From positions 620,001-684,000 of the forward strand of contig BLLK01000057.1 in assembly GCA_021927905.1 (NCBI GenBank): 64,000 bases of DNA, in the 5' to 3' direction. Origin of the DNA: Chaetoceros tenuissimus. Taxonomy: Eukaryota > Bacillariophyta > Thalassiosirophyceae > Chaetocerotales > Chaetocerotaceae. The notes under the pieces were generated by a model. That model worked only from the letters and a program-made list of their open reading frames with translations, did not search any database and was not told where the DNA came from. Below are positions 29,207 through 39,816 of this stretch, piece by piece (position 1 is the first letter of the stretch; every line of letters begins with the position of its first letter). Both the position numbers and the translations under genes were made by a program.

Positions 29207-30640
29207 ATGTCTGGTGCCACGCTACGAATACAGAGTAGTTTGTGTAGCTTGATGAAGGAACTTCAACACATTTGTACTAGGTCCATTAGTAATCATATCG
29301 CATCAACATCTATACATCAACTAGATAGAAACATGCCAATTTTGCAAGCTATTGAGAAGCACGAGAAGCTTTTTTCTAAAATCAAGGAGACAATTGTTCC
29401 TTTACAAAAAGAGAAACTATGGAATGATGACAAGTTCTTCGATGAAGTGGAAAGATTGCTGGCAGCTGAATTGAATGAAGAACGAATTTCTAAAGCTGTT
29501 GCAGATGCACTCTTCAATTTGAAGGAATCACAACCAAAAGTTGAATATGTCAAGAAAATAATAGAGGCTTTTCCTGATTCATTGAAATGCAAAAATGAGA
29601 AAGATCGCCTCCCAATTGAACAACTAACGTTTTACCCAAGCCAAGATCAAGGTAAATGGGGTGCCAAATACATTACAACTCTTGCACTAGAGGGATTAAA
29701 ACACAATGTAGGTGGCAACAATATGCGTGGTGGGCTACTATCTGTTACGAACCAGAAGAATACGTTGCAGCAGAGGAACACGTTGCAGCGTTTATCAAAG
29801 GCTGGTCCAGATGTTTTGTATTTAGAAACATTGAAAGATCTCCGCCATCACAAGCTTCTATTAAAAGAGGATATTGTTGATTCTAAGCTTCTCGCTTTTT
29901 CATGTGTTGGAAAATTTTCACTTGAACGATTCAAGTATTTCTTAGAATGGGATCCAGAGGCACTTCTGGATAAAGCCCATGGAATGTCCTTTATGCATTT
30001 ATTGGTGAAATACAAAGAGGGCAGTGCTGAAAAATTGTCGAACAAGGCAAGCTTTAAACGATGTTTGCAGTATTCAATAAAGCACTACCTTCACTTACTC
30101 TTTTTGAAAGATAGTAAAGACAAAACGGCCCTTGAACAAGCCATTGTGAAATTTGGGGAGGAAGGGACCATGACTATCCTTAAAGATGTTTTCACAAAGG
30201 ATGAAGCTCCATATCCGATCCTCCATGAAGTGATTGTTCATGAACCAAAGTATTATAACCTCTTTCTTCAATGGTTCCCAGACATGTTTTACCTTCGTGA
30301 TCGAAATGGACGCACACCAACTCAAGTCATGTTCTCCATGAATAGGGAATTTCTCAATGCCAACCCTACTTTTTGGATCAATCAAACCACCGACCAGCTC
30401 GAAGAAAAGGATCCGAAAACTACGCTAAGACCATTTGCGTCGGTAGCATATGGAATTTTGGGAGATTTAAATCTATCTTATCAAATACTTCGTAAGCATC
30501 CATCAGTTATCGATGTGATTTTGGAACAGAGAGAGGATGCAGTAGATGCAAACAATAACAGGAAGAGGAGTGCTGAAGACGATTTGGATCATGACAATAA
30601 GAAGCCAAAAGACGAAGAAAGAGCTGAAGTGACTGTTTGA
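29207..30640 (+). CDS. Ankyrin-like VGG-family protein
   Basis: 477 residues are encoded from the ATG at 29207; the codon before it is GTG. A 45-residue N-terminal extension precedes the block shared with the partial gene at 1-1134 (KIKETIVPLQKEKLWNDD against KIEKHILPLQEEQQWNDE). The VGG signature is GLKHNVGGNNMRGGLL. Helical pairs (VEYVKKIIEAFPDSL, RFKYFLEWDPEALL) and a DRNGRTPTQ loop fit degenerate ankyrin repeats. The C-terminus is basic and acidic mixed (NNRKRSAEDDLDHDNKKPK), possibly a nuclear signal. The role is inferred as protein binding only. Confidence 0.85.
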   Translation: MSGATLRIQSSLCSLMKELQHICTRSISNHIASTSIHQLDRNMPILQAIEKHEKLFSKIKETIVPLQKEKLWNDDKFFDEVERLLAAELNEERISKAVADALFNLKESQPKVEYVKKIIEAFPDSLKCKNEKDRLPIEQLTFYPSQDQGKWGAKYITTLALEGLKHNVGGNNMRGGLLSVTNQKNTLQQRNTLQRLSKAGPDVLYLETLKDLRHHKLLLKEDIVDSKLLAFSCVGKFSLERFKYFLEWDPEALLDKAHGMSFMHLLVKYKEGSAEKLSNKASFKRCLQYSIKHYLHLLFLKDSKDKTALEQAIVKFGEEGTMTILKDVFTKDEAPYPILHEVIVHEPKYYNLFLQWFPDMFYLRDRNGRTPTQVMFSMNREFLNANPTFWINQTTDQLEEKDPKTTLRPFASVAYGILGDLNLSYQILRKHPSVIDVILEQREDAVDANNNRKRSAEDDLDHDNKKPKDEERAEVTV

Positions 30641-31726
30641 AGGAATTTGTGGAACTGATCGAAACTCAAAAAGAAAAAGTTATATTTCTTTTAAGAATAT
30701 ATAAGTTATCACATATTTTAATTCTATTTAGAAGTAAGTAAAATTTTTTATATCCGGATAGTTGAATCCTAATTCTTTCCTGAAATGGATTGACCTACTC
30801 CAACTCTATTTCTATACTTGTAGTGACTACTTTAACTTGTATCTGGTTTCACAAAAAATAATATAAACGAAATACGTTGAGGTTGAGGTAGCAACTCGAT
30901 CCAAAAGTAGGCCAAGTCTTTCAGCTATGGCGAATAAGTTCCATGGAGACTCATGGAATCTCTCAACCTATTCAATTTATTGTCAGATGATAGACTGGGA
31001 CAACTTCCCAAGTTTCATGTTTATTGTCGGATGGCTATCACTTCAATTTGAGACGTTCATTTCGCATTTTAAGGTTGAAAATCATGTTATATTTTCCGAC
31101 AGTAAATACTAGGGAACATAAATATTTTACCTAGAGCATCAGCCGAAGAGTACCACTGTTTACATGTCTACTGAACCATTATTTTGAATTTGCCATGCGA
31201 TATGCGATGCGGTTTACTTAAAGAAGAAATGTCCCAAGATTAAGAACAGGTTCCCTTGAGTAGAGCTTGACTGCAAAGATCAGTGACCATGCTGATCAGA
31301 TCCAAAGGAAGAGCCTTCATTCATTCTTCCAGCAACGAAGAAGGGGGTCTAATAACGCGCAAACTCAGGTGAGTTCCGATCTCACTCCAACTCCTGTTGT
31401 CCTCTCACTACAAAACTATTCCAATCTAGACAAAATAGTCATTTTGAGATAGATACCAGCTCGGCTTGTACTTCGAGGGTTGATGGTAATTGCTACCTTA
31501 CATATATTAATGTGATAAATTGATGGGCGCTTGTAGCTTGTGGCTTGTGGATCCTGGATTTGTTGAAGGCTCGAAACCTATGAATCAAATTTCTAATATG
31601 ACTTTTTTAGCCAAAAGATTCCTGTCAGCGACAAATTTTCTGGAATTCAGCGATGTTGACATCATCGCTGAAACACAACAGATAGAATTTCACACAACAC
31701 ACGAACTTATTCATTCTTCTTCACAC
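30641..31726. other. Spacer, no gene seen
   Basis: AT-rich DNA with no supportable gene. A CAG|GTGAGT phrase at about 31367-31375 resembles a splice donor but has no clear partner. Confidence 0.4.
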
Positions 31727-32035
31727 AAATCTATTCAATAATCTCGACTTGATTGAATAGATTTGTATGATGCTACTCCATTTTAGAAATGGATAGACTT
31801 GTCTTCGCTCCTTTCTGACTTGCTTACTTTCGAAGTAGGCAGTCGCTGTTCTGCTGTATCTATTTTAGAAATAGATGGTCTCTTGTCTCCTTTGTCGACT
31901 TGCTTACTTTCGAAGTAGGCAGTCACTCGTCGCTCATTGCTCGCCCATCACTGACTCCTTTACTTAGAAGTAAGGAGTATGGTGTCGCCCTTTGCCTTTT
32001 GCTCGGCAACGTCTATTTTAGAAATAGGCAGTCTA
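31727..32035. repeat. Cluster of seven short hairpins
   Basis: A 13-bp perfect inverted repeat (31727-31739 with 31752-31764) is followed by six small palindromes centred near 31785, 31831, 31868, 31911, 31966 and 32019, about 37-55 bp apart. Examples are TCCATTTTAGAAATGGA, GCTTACTTTCGAAGTAGGC (twice) and GTCTATTTTAGAAATAGGC. Several stems keep a G-T pair that would be G-U in RNA, and most are followed by a GGCAGTC or GTC phrase. No coding frame or known element explains them. Confidence 0.75.
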
Positions 32036-32736
32036 TCAGGAATTACTTTGGAACAGAAGATGAGGTGTTGGAAAGATGTTTGGTAGAACGAAAGAGTGGA
32101 AGATTGCACAAAGGATGGAGGGGCTGAATGATGGAAGATGATACAGATGGGAGAGTAAGTATTGTATTTCATATTTCTCTTTCCCATGTCAATGCTAGTA
32201 TTACAGATTCTCACTTCCTATATCTTTCTGATTTCTCTCGTAGCTTGATTAACTGCAGTTTTTGGAAGATTTGGTGAATGGACAGTGTCAATGACTTTAT
32301 TGATGGATAATACACTTGTTCCAAAAAGAATACAAGGAGTTGGAGTCAGGGAAAAATATTTATGAATCGATATGGGGCTCGAATTCATAATAGGTTCGTC
32401 ATCTCAATGGGTAACAGTGACGTGAAAACAAATAAGCTATGGAAGAATAACATTGTTGTCTATTATGCACAGCTGACAACGATGTTCAATATATAATCTA
32501 AAGGGGATCTAATCATAAATAAATTTGAAATAGCGACGATGATATTTTATTCATATTTTTAAAGTCTTGGCTTGGCTTCTAATGTATTATTTAATATGGA
32601 GATTAAAACAAACTGAAGTTATGATTTCAGTGAAGCATGGAAATAGAAACACACAATAATAAGTTTCAAGCTATTGACCTTCCCATAGAAATATTCTCCT
32701 TGTCATGATTTGAGTACATGCATGAAAGGCCGTGTC
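32036..32736. other. Spacer, no gene seen
   Basis: No gene or RNA is recognised. The right end is the 3' flank of the LRR gene at 32737. Confidence 0.45.
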
Positions 32737-33564
32737 TCACTCCAATTCTCCCATCATCGTCATTAGATATTCCTTAACAATATCCATCTCCTTCATATCA
32801 GTATATGGATTCTCTTTCAAATACTGAGATGGAGTAATACCCATGTCGTTCTTGATGTTAAATGCTGCAAGTCCATGTTCTCTTATGATTTGCATGATTA
32901 TATCCTTGAGGGGCTGAAAAGAGCTACAAGCTCTATGAAGTGAATACTTGTCACCGTTGTTGATGTTCTTGATCCAATTGTTTACTTCTTCAATTCTAGC
33001 ATCATAGTATCCATTCTCATCTACATGAAAAGGAGAATCTTCAATCAATTTCGTCATACTAAGAGCCCTATGGCCAAGTTGTGTATCCTGAGGGACCTGA
33101 AAGAGTGTCAAGTTGCGGTTGGACATAAATGCTGAGATTCCAATGAATCTGCATCTTGGCGGTATGAAGACACTGGAAAGGTTACATTCTTTGAAAGCAC
33201 CAAAAATAATATGTTCAAGATTGATTGACCACTTGATAAAGGTAAGACTTCTACAATATTGGAATGCACATTGTCCAATCTCAATCACTGTATCAGCAAA
33301 GATGACTCTTTTGATGTTGAAGCACAAACCAAAAGTCCTCTCTGGAATTTCAGTAACACCTTCAACAACCACTACCTGCTGCCACGACTGTCTCTCTCTC
33401 CAGTATCTCTTGCATTCTTCAGACAGAATCCATTCTTCCCATTCATCTTCATTTTCATAGTATTTGGAAGTGTAGAGCCACTCTTGTTCTAGATCTAAAT
33501 TGTAGAGTGGCTTCGATCCATCGTAATAAAGAGTCACAAGACGATCAACTGTAGCAACCCTCAT
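32737..33564 (-). CDS. BspA-type leucine-rich-repeat protein, MRVATVD subfamily
   Basis: This intact gene encodes 275 residues from the ATG at 33564. It belongs to a subfamily with a different cap (MRVATVDRLVTLYYDGSKPL, then an acidic NEDEWEEWILSEECKRYW) shared only with the broken gene at 37718-38553. LRR_5 repeats follow (GVTEIPERTFGLCFNIKRV, AFQYCRSLTFI, AFKECNLSSVFI). The tail has WIKNINNGDKYSLHRACSS, GITPSQYLKENPY and TMMGELE. It is probably a cytosolic protein-interaction module. In this copy the GA run in the codons for WRERQ has five GA units and the frame is open. Confidence 0.88.
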   Translation of the reverse strand: MRVATVDRLVTLYYDGSKPLYNLDLEQEWLYTSKYYENEDEWEEWILSEECKRYWRERQSWQQVVVVEGVTEIPERTFGLCFNIKRVIFADTVIEIGQCAFQYCRSLTFIKWSINLEHIIFGAFKECNLSSVFIPPRCRFIGISAFMSNRNLTLFQVPQDTQLGHRALSMTKLIEDSPFHVDENGYYDARIEEVNNWIKNINNGDKYSLHRACSSFQPLKDIIMQIIREHGLAAFNIKNDMGITPSQYLKENPYTDMKEMDIVKEYLMTMMGELE

Positions 33565-35213
33565 TTCAAAAGCCAGCTATTCAATTTATGTGTATAATGA
33601 ATATGTAGTAGAAATATAATGTCGACTCTTACAGAATTTGACTGAAAAGAAACGAATGAGTTACATCAGAATGCAGTCTAAAAAAAGATAAAAATCGACC
33701 ATTCAGTCATTTTGCATCAAAACTACAGTTAATCCATTTTTACAAGTCATAAATGTGATGCCATTCTATTTATCAATAACATATTTATCAAGGTAACAAT
33801 AAAGATGCCAGTGAAACGTGAAACTAAAGAAGAACGAAGAAAGGGGCTCTACGAAAAAGAAATGTTTTAGTCCCATTTTGAAGTCATTCGACACGATTAG
33901 CTCATCAATATCTGTTCGTGGTGGCAAAAAAGCGAGCGTTGGAATATTTTCTTAAATGCACCACATGCACCACTTGCAACTGATAGTTCCCTTAATGCAT
34001 CTCCAACACTCTCTAGTAAGCTCCTTAACTTGAATGCATTCACTGTACTTGAGAATTTATCTAAAGGAAGTATGATACAATACCTTCAATTTCTGATTGG
34101 CGGTCACTAGTGATGATGACATACAGACAAGGCCTACGTACTACACCAGTTCATACAAACAAGAGTTTGTAATTGTTTGGAAAAAGAAATTATAAACCAG
34201 AATTTACAATCAGCCCGGATCACTTGACGAGGAGTTGCAATCTCAATTCACATACAGCTAGTAAACCACTGGAAGGGAAGACTACTACTTACTTCTACAA
34301 GGTAGACGATAGTTTCATCGGAAGGACGTGGTGCAGTTTTGTTTTGCGGAGGATAAACTTACACTTGCCATACATGGATATGACATGCGTGCTTTAATAT
34401 TCATGCATCAGGAACCTTTTTGGTTTGGTGAATAAATGGTGCCTCACATACTACCAGCAAGTAAGCGAGCCAAAGAAGAAAGAAAAGTGTTCGTGAAGAA
34501 TTCATCATTGATGTGGATGGGCCAGTGAAGGATATTGGCAAAGATATCGTGACGGACAGAGCTGTAAAAGAATCACTCAGCCACAATTGATCCATTGCAT
34601 ACGAAATAGTAACTCCAATTGAGACACTTGCGCCTGTTTATAAGAGGTGAAAGGAAGCAGTCATCTGCATTTGAGCCTTCTTTGTGAATCTGGTTTATTG
34701 CGCGTCGAGAGTTGTAGAATTGGTTCCAACTCTACACCTCGAAACACATGAGAATTGAAATCAGTGTGAACTTTTAGCAAAGGACGAAGAAATAAGGCTT
34801 TGAAAGTTTGGGAATAGTGTGAACAATAACCAGCTTCCAATACCTTGAATATTCATGGATTGGTTCCAAGCATTGAGATGCTACGAATATAGAATATGTT
34901 ATGATGTTAGATTAAGTTTGGGAAGTGCTATGCAAATGTATCAAATTCATTTACTTTTCAAAACCCGTCATGTCCAAAATTCTGTGACTTCATATGCTTA
35001 GAACACTACATAGTTAGTTGTCGAAGCTTTTAAATCATTATTTTTATTGAACCATTATAACACATCTAAAAATTATAAGATGTATACATACTATCTCTAG
35101 TGGTTCTCTCTTTTTTGCTCATTTGCTAGTACAATCTACTCCTACCATAATATAAGACTGGTCAAGCATTCTCCATTCTCCTCCTTAATTTGCCCGAATG
35201 AAAAATTCGCATT
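33565..35213. other. Spacer with small shared words
   Basis: No gene is supported over 1.6 kb. A 31-bp stretch at 34660-34690 is identical to 57478-57508. A phrase like GCAAGTAAGCGAGCCAAA at 34457 recurs near 38906 and 55068. Confidence 0.45.
34660..34690 (+). repeat. 31-bp exact dispersed repeat (partner 57478-57508)
   Basis: It begins GTCATCTGCATTTGAGCC and ends TTTGTGAATC. It is identical at both places, 22.8 kb apart, in the same orientation. Flanks are only weakly alike (GGAAGCA against GGAAA). Confidence 0.8.
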
Positions 35214-35870
35214 CTAATTGCCTTCAGAAGTGTCGCTTTGTTTTTGTTCTTCATCCTCAACTCCACCCTTGACATTAGTGTTTTTTGCATCAAAGCGATG
35301 AAATGAAACATTCGCATTTTGATTGCCTTCAGAAGTGTCATTTTTTTCTTCCTTTAGTATCTCAAACAACTCAACAGTACACTGGAAGAGATCGCTTTCT
35401 TCACCAAAGTGATGACGACGCTTCAAATTAGAACTTCTTGCATCAAAGCCATGAAATAAAAAATTCGCATTCTGATTGCCTTCAGAAGTTTCGCTATGTT
35501 CCTGTTCTTGTTCCTCATCTCCACCTTTGAAATTAGTGTTTTTTACACCAGAGCGAGATTCTATCATTATTGCTTCCAAAATGTCGAGATCTCTTTTTAC
35601 ACCTGCTACGCCTGTCGCGATTTTTTCTAACTTATGATGTACAAATATATTCTCTTCCGCAGACTTTGGTTCCATGAGATTTTGTGTTTGAAGTACAGCT
35701 GCATGGTCCCCTGCTTCTTGAACAAGAGACATTGCTTTGACAATTCTTTGTTTTAAGTCGTTTTTGCTTTGCATCTTTTGGAGTATTTTCTTTTTATGCT
35801 GCAATTGATTTTGACAGTTAGGTTTGTAGCAACAAGCTGATGTAAAGGAGATGCTTTGGCGGTTTGTCAC
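35214..35870 (-). CDS. Hypothetical protein with TSEGNQNAN repeats, ends at a stop inside a repeat
   Basis: 218 residues can be read from 35870. A possible coiled coil lies near residues 25-95 (HKKKILQKMQSKNDLKQRI, FVHHKLEKIATGV). The second half holds copies of a unit with TSEGNQNAN, a short FxxHxFDA stretch and N(T/S)N(V/L)KGG-type residues, separated by acidic EEQEQEHSE-like runs. The frame ends within a third copy, where GGC-AAT-CAG becomes GGC-AAT-TAG. The repeat pattern continues beyond the stop as NANFSFG. The gene may therefore have been longer. No function is recognised. Confidence 0.5.
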   Translation of the reverse strand: MTNRQSISFTSACCYKPNCQNQLQHKKKILQKMQSKNDLKQRIVKAMSLVQEAGDHAAVLQTQNLMEPKSAEENIFVHHKLEKIATGVAGVKRDLDILEAIMIESRSGVKNTNFKGGDEEQEQEHSETSEGNQNANFLFHGFDARSSNLKRRHHFGEESDLFQCTVELFEILKEEKNDTSEGNQNANVSFHRFDAKNTNVKGGVEDEEQKQSDTSEGN

Positions 35871-36311
35871 ATCCTGTTTGAATCTTTGACAGGGCTTATG
35901 AAGAAAGAAGAATTACACGACTGGACTATTCACACATTGTCAAAAATGGCCACTCATAAAAAGTAACTCTCATCTTAAGAACGCAACAGTTGAAAAAGAG
36001 CTTGCACCTCCCTCTCTAGAAATACTCCACCAATTATCAACTATCTGTAACTCAATACGGCTTGGAGTACATATCAAACCCACCTCTCTACAATGTAAGA
36101 GAGAGATACTCCGTGATTTTCGTAGTACGTATCAAAACCTCTCTCTATCTTTCTCCAATAAGAGAGAGCACCATTTTCAGCAAAGTAAATCTATTTTAAT
36201 ATATGGCTCGAACAGAGTACATGATTCAGTAATAAAAACACTTCATGCTACTACCTGATCAAGAACAAAGTCGCATAATAATAAGCAGCACTAGATTATC
36301 TACCAGGAGCC
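35871..36311. other. Spacer with CT-rich short repeats
   Basis: Two imperfect copies of a GTAYRTATCAAA word, followed by CCTCTCT and AAGAGAGAG arms (36070-36180), could form small hairpins. No gene is seen. Confidence 0.4.
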
Positions 36312-37389
36312 ATGTCTCATTCGCAAGGAAGCATCAAAAGGCAACGAATAGCCACAACACCCTCGAAAGTTACAGATCTTACAAACGACATACTCAAACA
36401 CTACTTTTCCTTTCTTGGTAAGAAGACAGGATGTTACTACTTCTTGGCATCAGTATGTAAAGATTTCAAGGCTCTAGTTGAAGAGCAATATGGAGACGAT
36501 CGCAATACTTCTGCGGATAGTATCCTTAGTTCCAAATCTACCTGTTTTCATGTCTCAAACATACTAGACCAAGATCCTACTGATAATGTTGCATTACAAA
36601 AAAGGAATAAGATTGTGGATCCAATATTTGCCTAACCCTAACCTCTACCTGGATCCATTATTGAAACTTTATCCAATTGACCTTTTTCACAATAGCTTAG
36701 CTTTTCTGATGAAGGCAATAGAAAACAAAAGTACAGAGATCATGAGGTCCCTCATTCAACGAAATGACCATGTTATTTCCTTCTTGATGAAACTCAAACT
36801 GTCTGCAGAACACCAGCTACCTGCAGATGTGGAGACAGATCCTTCAGTTGATGACGTAACGATGATTGTACAGACTATTTCAGTTGCCTGTGATCCACAA
36901 ATGATTAAGGACTTAGTTGGAAGCGGAGTGGTGTTCAGTTTCAAATCAGTGATCCACTCTCTAAAACGAAAAAATATTGAGACCTTCAGGTGCTTACTTG
37001 ATATAGTCCCACTTGAAGACGAAGATGAAATACATTCCATCATTATCGGAGCACTTCGAAATGATTTGCGAATAGAGGCAGCCAAATGTCTATCTGAAAG
37101 AAACTATTTTGCACAAGTAATTTTCTTTGGTACTGCCATGTACATTGTCATTACCGAGAATGTAGCTAATGCCATGGATCTTGTCAATATGTTTTGCGAT
37201 GCAAAGCCTTACTTGTCGCAACCAGATTTCAACATTTTAGTGTATACTTGTATGATGTTCGAAAAGATGGATGTTCTGAGCTACCTTCATAAATCTTTTC
37301 GTAAAATCGACCTAGAGTACTGTCGTCAACTTGCTGTTGAAGCTGATTTGCCGGATTATGTTGCAGATTATTTGCAAAGTTTGGAGTGA
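36312..37389 (+). CDS. F-box-like/helical-repeat protein with an A-run frameshift
   Basis: The N-terminal 97 residues (ATG 36312) contain an F-box-like segment (VTDLTNDILKHYFSFLGKK, FLASVCKDFKALV). The C-terminal part, in the next frame, is a helical-repeat region (LFHNSLAFLMKAIENKS, LKRKNIETFRCLLDIV, FEKMDVLSYLHKSF) and is intact to the stop at 37389. The change of frame falls at a run of six A (36598-36603); five A would join the two frames. Read as is, the first frame stops at 36635. The type is a likely F-box adaptor with degenerate ankyrin repeats. A sequencing or polymerase slip at the A run is the simplest explanation. Confidence 0.65.
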
Positions 37390-37717
37390 AATTAGAATTG
37401 TACTGTATCAATAAAATTCACTTAACATTTCATACGTACATTTACGATTTTACTACTCCTGTGCAATCGTTTATAGAGAGAAATTTAGTTATGTGGTTAT
37501 GCACTAAATTAGAACCAAGTGTAGATTATCTTGAACTATATCAAAGCCATTTAGGTAAGGAAGATATAGTTCTCATAGTGATCCCTGGTCTCAGCTTTAC
37601 AGAGGAGAAACTTCTATTGTACACTATTTCGATGCCTATCCTCGATTGCTTTACCGCATTACTCAAGACAATGATTTGACAATATAATAAAATGTTTTAT
37701 AGATTATGATAGTATAC

Positions 37718-38553
37718 TCAGAGAACTTCCTGATCAGATTGCAACTCTCCCATCATTTGCAAAACATATTTCTCAATGATTTCCTTCTCAGTCACAGTTG
37801 CATATGGATTCTCCTTCAAGTACTGCGATGGAGTGATGCCGATGTTATTCTCTACTTTGAATGCCTTGGGTCCCCCCTTTTCCTTCATAGTATGGAGAAT
37901 CATGTCCAAAGTAGGTTCGAAAGAAGCGCAGACTCTATGCAAAGCAAATTCATCATCATCGTTGATATTCTTGAGCCATACATCTAATTCTGGGTCTGCT
38001 CGTTGGAGTTCATATTTAGAGTAAAGCACTGTATCACGAATGATCCAATGAGGCTCCACCAAATTTGTATTCTGTGGAACATTCAAAAGTTTCAAGTTAC
38101 AGTTGCAAGCGAATGCATGGTCTCTAATCTCTCTGCATCTTGGGGGAACGAAGACACTTGAAAGGTTACAATCGGATAATGCACACTGACCAATGAATTC
38201 CAAGTTAATAGACCATTTGATAAAGGCAAGTCTTTTGCAACAGATGAATGCAAATCTTTCAATTCTAATCACTGTATTTGCAAAGATGACTCTTTTGATG
38301 TTCCCACAATTACTGAAAGTACAATTGGGAATCTCAGTGACGCCATCCACAACTATTACCTGCTGCCATGTTTGTCTCTCTCTCTCCAGTAGTTCTTGCA
38401 GTCAGTCGATAGATCCCATTCTTCCCATTCATCTTCATTGAGACCATGTTCGTTCCATTTTACAAACCACTTTGAATGTAGATCATGATTAAACAGATCC
38501 TTCGATCCATCATAGAAAAGAGTCACGAGACCATCAACAGTTGCAACCCTCAT
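37718..38553 (-). pseudogene. BspA-type LRR gene, MRVATVD subfamily, frameshifted at a GA run
   Basis: This is a paralogue of the gene at 32737. The first 59 or so codons (MRVATVDGLVTLFYDGSKDL, DEWEEWDLSTDCKNYWRER) are in one frame; from DGVTEIPNCTFSNCGNIKRV onward the gene reads in another, intact to 37718 (WLKNINDDDEFALHRVCAS, GITPSQYLKENPY, VLQMMGEL). The break is at 38374-38386, where the paralogue has five GA units and this copy has six. An otherwise undamaged gene broken by a dinucleotide slip is either a very young pseudogene or a switchable locus. Confidence 0.75.
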
Positions 38554-39122
38554 GATGAAGAAAAAGTTTGGGAGTTTTTATAAAATAAAATCAATGTTGG
38601 ACTGAAAAGAAGAGCTGCTTCTCAAGCGAGCGAGCAGCCAGGTTGCTTGTTGTTGCTTCAAGATGTGGATGGAAATTGACCCATCCTGTCAAAATAAATC
38701 ATTTACTGTATGAACTGCATCATTTAAAACACAAAAGTAAGGCGACGAGTCTCTCTTTTGAATGGAGAGATGCTATAAGGAACTGAATTGATTTGTACAA
38801 TTGCTTTGCTTCTTCTCGCTTCTTCACAAGTTTTTTGTAGTATCTGCACAATGACGGGCTGTGATGACGTCTCAGTTCTCTTCGATCGTACGTATAACTT
38901 GGTAGCAAGTCGGCGAGCCAAAAAAGGGAGATTGCCACGTCGTCGTCGTCTGTCGTCCATCAACTCTGCACATGAACCACACACACCAAAATCACCATCA
39001 CTAAACAGACATGCCGAGGATGAGAGTTACTACAGTCAGATGGTCTAGCCACTGTATATCATGACGGATCGAAGAAATTCTTCAAGCATAGGTAATGAAG
39101 CTGAGATGGATGATTTGACGGC
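38554..39122. other. Spacer, no gene seen
   Basis: No supportable gene. It contains the phrase GGTAGCAAGTCGGCGAGCCA at 38901, shared with 55063 and, less well, 34453. Confidence 0.4.
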
Positions 39123-39785
39123 ATGAGTACAGTCATTAGTTGGAGAGACTCGACAAGACTAGCATTACCCGAAATTCTCTTGGCAAATCTCTTCAAAACT
39201 CAAGACAGAACTGACGATGTGTCACAGGATGGCGAAAACATACACACTGAAACCTATGATTTTCAATTCAACACAAAAGATGCACTTCTAGAATACATCT
39301 AGGAAAGCAAGCCGAAGGTGAAATGCTATAGAGGGGTTTCAATCATTAAAACAGTTGATGCAAAGTTATGGGAAGAGAGACAAGTGAGAGAAGCAACATT
39401 TGCACATGTGCATAGTCTCTTTGGTGAAGCTGTCATAGGCACAACAGAATATGACTACGATTCCAAAAGTATTTCGAAGGAGATAATTAATATCACGATA
39501 TACTCAGAATCTGAATGGGACGAGGAACAGCTTGAGTCAGGGATTGATATTTCTTTGCTTATGGATCAAAAGCAACCCATTTTGCGCTTTCATGATGTGA
39601 ATCTTTACAAAGATGATATGCATGACAATGGATATGTGAGTCTCTGATGCAAGATCTGTGTCATGCCAACTTGCTTTTTGCTCTTGATGACTGTTTTTGT
39701 GCGGGTTGATCATGTTCTTGTTCAAGTAAAGAAAAGTTTAATTTCAATAGTGATGACAGCAGTTCAAAGGAAAAGGTTCACATAA
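39123..39785 (+). pseudogene. TIP41-like protein pseudogene
   Basis: A single frame from the ATG at 39123 to the TAA at 39783 is interrupted by two in-frame stops, TAG at 39300 and TGA at 39645, with no frameshift. The order of motifs follows TIP41/TIPRL: a PEILLANL and YDFQFNTKDALLEYI region, then LMDQKQPILRFHDVNLYKDD, MHDNG and, after the second stop, CVMPTCFLLLMTVFVRVDH, matching the family's VMPSSFFLLLRFFLRVD. TIP41 binds PP2A-type phosphatase subunits in the TOR pathway. The DWTYTT core of the family is not recognisable here. The functional copy is presumably elsewhere in the genome. Confidence 0.75.
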
Positions 39786-39816
39786 AATAATGATCCATAT
39801 TATAAAAATATTAAAA

